Positions 6,750 to 12,768 of a stretch of DNA of 64,000 nt are shown in pieces; position 1 is the first letter of the stretch, and each line of letters opens with the position of its first letter. Source of the DNA: a virus; IMG/VR virus record IMGVR_UViG_3300027736_000041, positions 1-64,000 of that record. One strand, given 5' to 3'. The notes beneath the pieces are model-generated. The model was not told the DNA's origin. It did not search any database and saw nothing but the letters and a program-made list of their open reading frames with translations. Both the position numbers and the translations under genes were made by a program.

Positions 6750-7477
6750 TGGAAGGTTCGGGTGGTGAACCATTTTCCTTATCGGGAACAAAAGGAATAT
6801 GGACACCTGAACATTCGGCTCAAGTTGGACAGTACCTTGCTACGAGTGTGCCCGGACTTGTTGGTGTTCCACAAGGACGAGGACATCAGGGTAATGATCC
6901 TGTGGCTCATACCGTCATGGGGCTAAACTATTGCATGAATAATCCGTCAGATGCCACTCATGGATTGCCGAAAAGAGCCGCACAGTTGTTGCGTCTGGCT
7001 TTTTCGTTTCATGACTTGGGCAAGGTAAACGGCGGAAAGCGTAATTATACTCATCAAAAATCATCATATAAAATTGCTCTTCCATTTTTAAAGCAATTTT
7101 CTCTGACACCAGAAGAGCATGAAACAGTTAAAACACTAATTCATCACCACCACGCGTTTGGCGATTTGTTTGCCCACTTAAGAAGATCACAGGATGAAGT
7201 ATACAAAGACCCGTCTGATCATGGAGACGGAATTGTTGATGAGAAAAAATTTGTGCGCATTGCAAGAACACCGGAAATGGGAGACTTGTTGGCTCGAATG
7301 TGGCATGCTGATTACGGCGGAATGGGAAATGATGGACGCAAGTCTGGATTGCTCTTTAAAACCAGAAAGGCCATCATGAATCATGTTGCGCCGTTTTTTG
7401 AAGAAACTCAAAAATCCTTATGGGTGACGCAAGTACCATTTCCATTTGCTCGATGGATGATTGTTGCGGACGTATGA
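6749..7477 (+). CDS. HD-domain phosphohydrolase-like protein
   Basis: The product is 242 residues. The HD signature is visible: His54 (AHTVMGL), His88-Asp89 in SFHDLGK with Lys92, His102, and a run of four histidines at 132-135 (LIHHHHAFG), followed by a helical part with DYGGMGND. Such domains bind metal and hydrolyse phosphoester bonds of nucleotides or RNA ends; the substrate here is unknown. The gene is coupled to the small gene before it. The end is uncertain: after the stop at 7475-7477, the +1 frame continues with protein-like sequence to 7997, so the protein may be naturally or artefactually truncated. Confidence 0.7.
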   Translation: MEGSGGEPFSLSGTKGIWTPEHSAQVGQYLATSVPGLVGVPQGRGHQGNDPVAHTVMGLNYCMNNPSDATHGLPKRAAQLLRLAFSFHDLGKVNGGKRNYTHQKSSYKIALPFLKQFSLTPEEHETVKTLIHHHHAFGDLFAHLRRSQDEVYKDPSDHGDGIVDEKKFVRIARTPEMGDLLARMWHADYGGMGNDGRKSGLLFKTRKAIMNHVAPFFEETQKSLWVTQVPFPFARWMIVADV

Positions 7478-7575
7478 TGTTCTATGTCCCCGAGGTTATA
7501 CTAGTAATGTCGTGGTCACTGATGGTGTTGATACACTCAGTGCTTTACGAAAATCTATTTCTTTTTTCCATTTAA
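7477..7575 (+). CDS. Possible 32-aa hydrophobic peptide
   Basis: The frame starts as TGATG with the HD-gene stop and reads MFYVPEVILVMSWSLMVLIH and so on, strongly hydrophobic, ending at the TAA that belongs to TAAGGAGA, a ribosome site for the next gene. This layout is coherent as a small membrane protein. The +1 frame across the same bases also looks coding, so the two readings conflict. Only one can be right. Confidence 0.3.
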   Translation: MFYVPEVILVMSWSLMVLIHSVLYENLFLFSI

Positions 7576-7586
7576 GGAGATTTGTC

Positions 7587-7997
7587 TTGGACGAACCTAG
7601 TAAGTGGTTTCATTCAATGGTTGAGGAATACATTAATGAGATGTCAACACGAATCCTCAATCTTCCTCAAGTGAATACAAGAGTTAATTATCAAGAAATG
7701 GGAATATATGCCTCGATTTCTAGAGTAAAGCAAATTGCGGCAATTGTTATTGAGGCACAAAATGGCATCAACTCGTTTCCGTCCAACAGAGATTTTGCTG
7801 CATATCTTGAACAAAAAGTACTGGAGATACGCGAACAGAGCATAAGGAGTAAAGTTATTGCAGAAGGCCAGTTGATGGGTCACGAAGTCATTGGCGAAAT
7901 CATGAAGACGATTAACAAGGCTCTTGGAATAGAGGACGACGACTCCCAGAAACAGCAAGAAGACGATCAGGAACTTATTCCGTTTATCTTAAAATGA
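7587..7997 (+). CDS. Hypothetical protein with a helical core (TTG start)
   Basis: TTG at 7587 is the best start: AAGGAGA sits six bases upstream at 7574-7580. This gives 136 residues beginning with Leu-Asp-Glu-Pro-Ser-Lys-Trp. The frame is open back to 7461 and may originally have been the C-terminal half of the HD-domain protein. The visible protein is helical (VEEYINEMSTRILNL, AAYLEQKVLEIREQS) with a charged tail rich in Asp and Gln. No family is recognised. Confidence 0.55.
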   Translation: MDEPSKWFHSMVEEYINEMSTRILNLPQVNTRVNYQEMGIYASISRVKQIAAIVIEAQNGINSFPSNRDFAAYLEQKVLEIREQSIRSKVIAEGQLMGHEVIGEIMKTINKALGIEDDDSQKQQEDDQELIPFILK

Positions 7998-8006
7998 GAA
8001 AGCCAA

Positions 8007-8480
8007 ATGATAAGTAGCAGCAGGAAGTCCATAACGTGGCGTCCGGGAGGATTGCGTGCGGCATCAGACGGAGATCGTTGGATACCAGCAGAAGGCAGGA
8101 CTGGCTTTCTGAATGGCAACAGGGTTATTGAGGAGCCCAATCCATTCGGTCGTTTGATTAGGTCACTCTTCAGCAAAAATCTGTCACTTCAGATTGATGA
8201 AGAGCCAAACATGCTTAACACCCCTGATGAGGTTTATGACGCAATCATGACGAAATTCTTCAAAGAGAAGAGTTACGAATTAAAAAAATCCGGTATCAAG
8301 ATCAGTATTGCATTGTTCGTGATCGACAACAGTGGCGATCATCCAGCGTCATGCGGCTGGATCATACTGGTTCCGAATGGAACACCCGGACGTATGACTT
8401 CTCGTGAGACATGGATTGTAAATAGCGACATCCGACTTGAAGATCATCAGTCTTCCGTGGATGCTCTTGACATTCCCTAG
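8007..8480 (+). CDS. Hypothetical protein, 157 aa
   Basis: The start ATG at 8007 follows the upstream stop by ten bases. The N-terminus is basic and probably disordered (SSRKSITWRPGG). The remainder looks like a globular alpha/beta domain (VYDAIMTKFFKEKSYELK, then IKISIALFVIDN and CGWIILVPNG). No known motif is seen. It lies between the HD-domain region and a basic protein, on the same strand. Confidence 0.6.
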   Translation: MISSSRKSITWRPGGLRAASDGDRWIPAEGRTGFLNGNRVIEEPNPFGRLIRSLFSKNLSLQIDEEPNMLNTPDEVYDAIMTKFFKEKSYELKKSGIKISIALFVIDNSGDHPASCGWIILVPNGTPGRMTSRETWIVNSDIRLEDHQSSVDALDIP

Positions 8481-8555
8481 TGCATGCTGTATCGTTCCCT
8501 TGTGAGGCAATCAGTCGATGATTGGCCAGTCACCTACACTACAAGGAGGCAAGTG

Positions 8556-8999
8556 ATGCCCAATTTTCAGAAGGCAAAGATTGCTGATTCATCCGAATCG
8601 GTTGATCTGACGCCATATCTCAAGTTCCTTGAGACGATAGAGATCGGCTACAAGGTACAGGTTCCTCTTGAGAAGGGGGAAACCACTCGCAAGACCATGC
8701 GTCTCTTTAATCGGGCAGCCAAGAAGATTGGCAAGCGATTGGGTCGGGTCTCATCGGATAGTTCCACCGCAGCGTTCCGGGTTCTTCCCTTGGAGAAGCG
8801 TTCATCCAACATCACTGAGGATGCGCGTCGTGCGCGTGTTGAGAAGGCCAAGGCCACTCGGGATGCGCGACGTGCCACTATCTCGACTGTTGCTTCAGTT
8901 TCTGCTGTTGTTGACATGAAGGATGATCGGTACGCATCCGACAAGAACAATCCTCATATTGCTGAGGCGATTGCTGCTATCGAGGCGCTGGAGCGCTAA
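8556..8999 (+). CDS. Small basic protein, possibly nucleic-acid binding
   Basis: The frame extends back to 8484, but ATG 8556 has a near-perfect AAGGAGG at about 8543-8549. The product is 147 residues, very basic, with a helical Lys/Arg-rich stretch (ARRARVEKAKATRDARRAT) near residues 92-115 and RLFNRAAKKIGKRLGR near 50-65. Charge suggests binding to DNA or RNA, but there is no specific motif. The 76-base gap before it holds nothing clear beyond the ribosome site. Confidence 0.65.
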   Translation: MPNFQKAKIADSSESVDLTPYLKFLETIEIGYKVQVPLEKGETTRKTMRLFNRAAKKIGKRLGRVSSDSSTAAFRVLPLEKRSSNITEDARRARVEKAKATRDARRATISTVASVSAVVDMKDDRYASDKNNPHIAEAIAAIEALER

Positions 9000-9014
9000 G
9001 AGACCTTCTGCCGT

Positions 9015-9084
9015 ACTAGTTTAAGTTCTTAGGCTTCTAGTTCTTTTTTAATAGTTTTTATACTGTTATAAAGGGGCTAGAAGC
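9015..9084 (+). promoter_or_regulatory. Two mutually exclusive small hairpins before the holin-like gene
   Basis: ACTAG (9015-9019) can pair with CTAGT (9037-9041), which is followed by TTCTTTTTT. Alternatively CTTCTAG with its preceding G (9033-9040) pairs perfectly with CTAGAAGC (9077-9084), placing AAGGGG in the loop. The same bases 9037-9040 serve both. The stems are short, so switching is speculative. Confidence 0.25.
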
Positions 9085-9330
9085 ATGAGATTACATGATG
9101 ATCCTTCAATCATTGAATTAGTTGCATCAGTCATTGCTTTAATGGCAGTTGGTGCAATTATTTGGTCAGCAACATGGGATCAGTCTGCTGCGGCGCAGAC
9201 AGCATTGACGGGCCTTGTCGGGGCTGCTGCTAGCTTTTTCTTGACTCCCAAGGGCACCAATGGCTATGGAAACGGATCGTCCAAGGAATTGCCGAAAAAA
9301 GCAGAGCCTCCTTCTGCATCTCCCTTGTGA
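9085..9330 (+). CDS. Small two-TM membrane protein, holin-like
   Basis: The product is 81 residues with two hydrophobic segments (about 10-28, IIELVASVIALMAVGAIIW, and about 38-55, TALTGLVGAAASFFLT) and a hydrophilic charged tail (SKELPKKAEPP). AAGGGG precedes the start. The topology and size suit a class II holin, which would form membrane holes for lysis, but no endolysin gene is adjacent, so a different membrane role is possible. The gene is followed directly by tRNA-Leu. Confidence 0.45.
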   Translation: MRLHDDPSIIELVASVIALMAVGAIIWSATWDQSAAAQTALTGLVGAAASFFLTPKGTNGYGNGSSKELPKKAEPPSASPL

Positions 9331-9344
9331 TGCACACAAGTCTT

Positions 9345-9430
9345 GCCGGAATGATGAAATGGCAGACATACCTGACTTAAAATCAGGAGGCGGCTAATCC
9401 GCCGTGTGGGTTCGACTCCCACTTCCGGTA
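9345..9430 (+). tRNA. tRNA-Leu (anticodon UAA), type II, no encoded CCA
   Basis: The acceptor arms GCCGGAA (9345-9351) and TTCCGGT (9423-9429) pair with one G-T. The anticodon stem CCTGA/TCAGG encloses CTTAAAA (anticodon TAA). A long variable arm (AGGCGGCTAATCCGCCGT) marks a type II tRNA. The T arm is GTGGG-TTCGACT-CCCAC. The 3' end reads ACCG, not ACCA, so CCA must be added enzymatically. It reads UUA and UUG leucine codons. Confidence 0.92.
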
Positions 9431-9450
9431 CCGTGGGAGGCAATCTGTTG

Positions 9451-9479
9451 TTGACATGGCACTCGTTGCCGTGTATGCT
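9451..9479 (+). promoter_or_regulatory. Strong sigma70-like promoter
   Basis: TTGACA (9451-9456) is a perfect -35 and TATGCT (9474-9479) a good -10, separated by exactly 17 bases. Transcription would start near 9486. The region between tRNA-Leu and the GTG at 9592 is otherwise non-coding in my reading. A hairpin terminator lies only about 46 bases after the likely start. Confidence 0.75.
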
Positions 9480-9531
9480 TAGGATGACTCAGGAAACAGA
9501 GAGAGTATTTTTGCTTACTGTTTGCTGGTCA

Positions 9532-9576
9532 GAGGTCTCTGAGAAGTTGCCTCCCCTCAGAGACCTCACTTTTTTT
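9532..9576 (+). terminator. Rho-independent terminator or attenuator before the regulator gene
   Basis: GAGGTCTCTGA (9532-9542) pairs perfectly over 11 bases with TCAGAGACCTC (9557-9567), followed by ACTTTTTTT. It is downstream of the promoter at 9451-9479 and upstream of GTG 9592, so transcripts from that promoter would form a roughly 90-base RNA unless read through. It could be an attenuator, a small RNA terminator, or the terminator of the upstream operon. Confidence 0.7.
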
Positions 9577-9591
9577 CTGGAGAAAATAGTC

Positions 9592-10680
9592 GTGGAAAAT
9601 AGAGTCGGGCACGTGATTCAATCACAACACCAATTATCCAGCAGTGGTACCGGACAATTACCAGTACCGCGCGAGTTTGATTCGTACCAGCATGTGCGTC
9701 CTACCCTAAACATGGTGGTTGCTCCCGAGACTAGTGCCCCACGAGTGAAGATTACTCCTGCATTCATTTCGAAGACTTTGTCGCAGAAGCATCCGACACT
9801 TACTAGGCAGATGATTGTTTCAATGATCGCCATGGGTTTGCAGAAATGGCAAGATCATGAACCAGTTTTCACAATGATCGATACCGCCACGGTAATGTTG
9901 CGGTTGACTTCTGGTGAATATGGCGTCATCATTGAGATTGCCGATCTGCATTTTGGAGGCAATGTTCCATTGGCCATTGGTTGGCTCGCCAAGATTGGCG
10001 AGGAGATGATGCAATCCATGAACCAGCCAGTGCGGATTGTTGAACCAGAGGAAGTGCCTGAGGTAATTCCCGTCAAGGTTCTCGCTGATAATTGGCGAGT
10101 TGCCGATCCGGATTACATTTCAGTGATGGAGGCGTCACAGCGCCTAAAAGTTACTCCTGAGACAATTCGCAAGCGTTGCCGAGCCAATATCTATGTCTCC
10201 AAGACGATTTTGACTCCGCACGGACCCACTTGGTTGATTCATCGGGGTTCGATAAATAATCCTGTTGCCAAGAGAGAGCAGAGTGGGCGTTCTTCGCTCG
10301 AAACTGCAGCCGTGTTGACTTCTGACAGATGTTTGGATTTCTTGGAGGTTGCCATTCCTAGCGTCAAGTTGGGATGGAAAACAGAAGAGAATCAGGTTTT
10401 CTTGAAAAAGATGGATGCCTATTACAGTACAGATCGATTGAAGCGCATGCGTATTGCTCTTGGGCTTACGCAGCCAGACGCATCATGGGCCATAGGACGA
10501 ACTCGCGATTACATACTTCGGATGGAAGATCACGGCACTCGGGCATCATCAATTGGTCATCGTCTCATGATTGCCGCTCTTTACGGTGAGATGGCCATCG
10601 AGCGCAATGTTGAACTGGAGTGGTTGGATGGAGCGCCCATTAGAAGACTTCAAGATGGGAATTACGCGCATGAGCAATGA
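9592..10680 (+). CDS. Putative DNA-binding regulator with two helix-turn-helix regions
   Basis: The start is GTG 9592 behind GGAG (9580-9583); frames further upstream run through a terminator and tRNA-Leu. The 362-residue protein has an N-terminal domain with no match (ITPAFISKTLSQKHPTLTRQ region), then an excisionase/MerR-like HTH near residues 173-195 (SVMEASQRLKVTPETIRKRC), and a C-terminal XRE-like HTH near 284-335 (RMRIALGLTQPDASWAIGRT). It probably binds phage DNA to control late gene transcription. The promoter and terminator upstream suggest tight control of its own expression. Confidence 0.55.
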   Translation: MENRVGHVIQSQHQLSSSGTGQLPVPREFDSYQHVRPTLNMVVAPETSAPRVKITPAFISKTLSQKHPTLTRQMIVSMIAMGLQKWQDHEPVFTMIDTATVMLRLTSGEYGVIIEIADLHFGGNVPLAIGWLAKIGEEMMQSMNQPVRIVEPEEVPEVIPVKVLADNWRVADPDYISVMEASQRLKVTPETIRKRCRANIYVSKTILTPHGPTWLIHRGSINNPVAKREQSGRSSLETAAVLTSDRCLDFLEVAIPSVKLGWKTEENQVFLKKMDAYYSTDRLKRMRIALGLTQPDASWAIGRTRDYILRMEDHGTRASSIGHRLMIAALYGEMAIERNVELEWLDGAPIRRLQDGNYAHEQ

Positions 10681-10975
10681 ATTGAGCAACGTGTACTCGT
10701 TGAGACGTAACGGAGACGTTACAGTTTTTTCAAGTCGAGATGAATTCGAGGCATTTGTCTTCATGCACGTTCGTGCAATGGATCGAGATCATGATAAACT
10801 GTTCACGGATCACGAGACGAGTTCAACAGAAGTAATTCTCAAGAACGTCAAAGCGTGTTGCAACCGATATCCATATATCGTTATTGCAGTCTCTGGATTG
10901 TCTCGTGAAGTGTTGGTAAGCATTGTCCAGACGGCGTTTTACTCGCTGGCCAATGATGGCATAGGAGAAAAATGA
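10670..10975 (+). CDS. Hypothetical protein, 101 aa
   Basis: The start at ATG 10670 overlaps the stop of the regulator gene; GGGA lies upstream. The product begins MSNELSNVYSLRRNGDVTVF and shows alternating beta and helical parts (SSRDEFEAFVFMHVRAMDRD). No motif is known. It overlaps the next gene by four bases (ATGA), so it belongs to the same transcript. Confidence 0.65.
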   Translation: MSNELSNVYSLRRNGDVTVFSSRDEFEAFVFMHVRAMDRDHDKLFTDHETSSTEVILKNVKACCNRYPYIVIAVSGLSREVLVSIVQTAFYSLANDGIGEK

Positions 10976-11583
10976 TGGGCGGCAGTTCATACGGAAATCG
11001 TTCTCAGGGTTCTGGACGCGATGTTGGACCGTTGTATGGTGACTTGCTTGAGGACATTCGGGCAGCAGGAATGATCGAGACAGTAACAAGCATCGAAGTT
11101 GCCCCTATTGCTGCCAATGAATATCTCTGTGTTGTTCGTGCTGAGTGCATCATGCCGCCGTTGGGAGAGAATCGTCCGCCACGGCGTTTTGTTGGATTAG
11201 GCGCAGCTTATCCCAAAAAGGCTGGAGCCAATGTCATACATGGCGTCAGCAATCCCGTCTATTTCATTCACACTGCGGAGAGTCGGGCCAAAAAGCGAGC
11301 ATGGCAGGATGCGCTCGGACGTGGCGATGGTTTGGAAGAAGATGTGCGCGGACAAATCATGGATGAGCGGTCGCGAGTATCCGCACAGACAGTAGTTGCT
11401 GCACCTCCCGCGGTTCCTGCCGGACCATCAAATCCTGACGGCATTGTTACTGAAGAGATTGCGCAGCGTATTGCTCGCAATTCCAACAATGAAGTAGCTG
11501 TTGAAGATGCTCGACAGTACACTCGCGCTCAAGCAGCTCAGTTCTTTCGTGCATGGAACGAGCGAAATAGCACTTCACAATAA
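10972..11583 (+). CDS. Putative single-strand annealing (Rad52/Sak-like) or related protein
   Basis: The product is 203 residues, and AGGAGA precedes the start. The middle has FVGLGAAYPKKAG followed by HTAESRAKKRAWQDALGRGD, which resembles the G-x-G and 'AE-(S/T)-RA-x-x-RA-x-x-x-LG' motifs of Rad52/22-like and related phage annealing proteins. The C-terminal part is a Pro/Ala-rich linker followed by a helix (VEDARQYTRAQAAQFFRAW). If correct, it promotes DNA recombination by annealing. No exonuclease is adjacent. Identification rests on motif similarity only. Confidence 0.35.
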   Translation: MMGGSSYGNRSQGSGRDVGPLYGDLLEDIRAAGMIETVTSIEVAPIAANEYLCVVRAECIMPPLGENRPPRRFVGLGAAYPKKAGANVIHGVSNPVYFIHTAESRAKKRAWQDALGRGDGLEEDVRGQIMDERSRVSAQTVVAAPPAVPAGPSNPDGIVTEEIAQRIARNSNNEVAVEDARQYTRAQAAQFFRAWNERNSTSQ

Positions 11584-11592
11584 TCGTAAGGC

Positions 11593-11622
11593 TTGACAAT
11601 ATCGTTCCAATAGGTATATGAT
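11593..11622 (+). promoter_or_regulatory. Sigma70-like promoter for the head operon
   Basis: TTGACA (11593-11598) and TATGAT (11617-11622) are 18 bases apart. The start would lie near 11629, followed by a roughly 100-base leader that contains a nested hairpin terminator before the protease gene. Confidence 0.7.
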
Positions 11623-11665
11623 TATATCTGTGTAGCGATACAGGTCGAAAGCATCCGCTTTAAAG

Positions 11666-11725
11666 GGCCGCCATCGCTTTCTTTGACATGATAAAAATGT
11701 CAAGGGAAGAGTTGGCGGTCTTTTT
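11666..11725 (+). terminator. Nested-hairpin terminator in the leader of the head operon
   Basis: GGCCGCCA (11666-11673) pairs with TGGCGGTC (11713-11720) with one G-T, followed by TTTTT. Inside it is a perfect TTGACAT/ATGTCAA hairpin (about 11683-11702). It sits between the promoter at 11593-11622 and the protease start, so it may act as an attenuator or as a 5' structural element. Confidence 0.55.
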
Positions 11726-11731
11726 GTTTGT

Positions 11732-12754
11732 ATGATAAGAGTTATGAGTACAACGATTGAATCACTAAAAGAACATCGTAAATCGTTAGTCGCAGATGGT
11801 ATTAATGCCACCTTTGAGGTACCTCTGCGATTTACGAAGTCTTTCGTAGGCGAATATACAAACATCAATGGCGAAAAAAAGACCGGAAGAATTATTGAGG
11901 GCATTGCCTCTACGGAAGCAGAGGACCAGCAAGGCGAGATTGTTCTTCAGGAAAAAATGGATTGTTCGTATCTGCTAGAGAAAGGTTACCTGAATTGGAA
12001 CCATAGTCATGCCCCTGAAGATCAGATCGGCAAGCCACTTGAAGTCATCAAAATGGAAGGTGGACCGGAGACGCCAAATCAGCGTGCCTGCACGTTTTTT
12101 CGTGCCTTGTTGCTAGAAGGAGTACCTCGTGCAGAGGCCGTCTGGAACTTGGCGAAGTCCCTAGAAGACTCCCGAGGAATGGGCAATGAGCGTTCATTAG
12201 GATTTTCGGTTGAAGGAGGTGTGCGACTCAGACAGGGAAATATTCTCGTGGAGACAGTCGTGCGTCACATGGCTGCCACACATGAACCTGTCAATGCACA
12301 GAGTATTGCGCGATGTGTAATGGCAAAAAGTCAAGGATTTAAAGTTCCTGACAGTGTGCTTATTGACACCATGGATTCAAACATGCCTCACTTTATATTT
12401 AACTCTTACTCGCAAATGGTAAAATCCATTGTTCCGGCCATGGACAAAACCATGTCAGTTGGAGATGCAGGTGCAGGAGGACTGCTACTGGAAAACCTGC
12501 ATGGCATATCAGATCGAGATGGATTGCGCAAAAATGAAGGTGATGAATTAAGCCCTCAAATGATATTAAATGAACTTTATAATCCTTGCACAGACGGTAG
12601 AGAGTGTGTGAAAAACGATAAGTTCATTGGTGGTCATCACGGTGCGCTTGATCATCTGGTGCATTGCCGGGGAATGTCTCCGTCAAAAGCTTCAGATGCA
12701 ATGGTAATCGTCATTCATGATTTGCGTAATCAAAAGAAAAAGCGCGGAAATTAA
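11732..12754 (+). CDS. Prohead protease (HK97/U35-type)
   Basis: The product is 340 residues. It is the maturation protease that cleaves scaffold and capsid proteins inside the prohead. GIASTEAEDQQGEIVL (about 53-68) is the typical N-terminal motif, LNWNHSH (about 87-93) carries the likely catalytic His, and SLGFSVEG (about 155-162) the likely Ser. A C-terminal extension of about 130 residues follows the protease core. The start is ATG 11732 or 11744; neither has a strong ribosome site. It leads the head operon before scaffold and capsid genes, the usual position. Confidence 0.8.
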   Translation: MIRVMSTTIESLKEHRKSLVADGINATFEVPLRFTKSFVGEYTNINGEKKTGRIIEGIASTEAEDQQGEIVLQEKMDCSYLLEKGYLNWNHSHAPEDQIGKPLEVIKMEGGPETPNQRACTFFRALLLEGVPRAEAVWNLAKSLEDSRGMGNERSLGFSVEGGVRLRQGNILVETVVRHMAATHEPVNAQSIARCVMAKSQGFKVPDSVLIDTMDSNMPHFIFNSYSQMVKSIVPAMDKTMSVGDAGAGGLLLENLHGISDRDGLRKNEGDELSPQMILNELYNPCTDGRECVKNDKFIGGHHGALDHLVHCRGMSPSKASDAMVIVIHDLRNQKKKRGN

Positions 12755-12768
12755 GGAGGAGATAAGAA

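Noticed and set aside
9085-9330. Firm call of holin
   Set aside because: Only two hydrophobic segments and size support it; no endolysin or spanin is adjacent, so I kept it as holin-like.
9406-9591. N-terminal extension of the regulator gene
   Set aside because: It would run through tRNA-Leu, the promoter and the terminator; GTG 9592 with GGAG is far better.
10972-11583. Firm call of RecT/Rad52 recombinase
   Set aside because: Only one motif resembles these proteins and no partner exonuclease is nearby.
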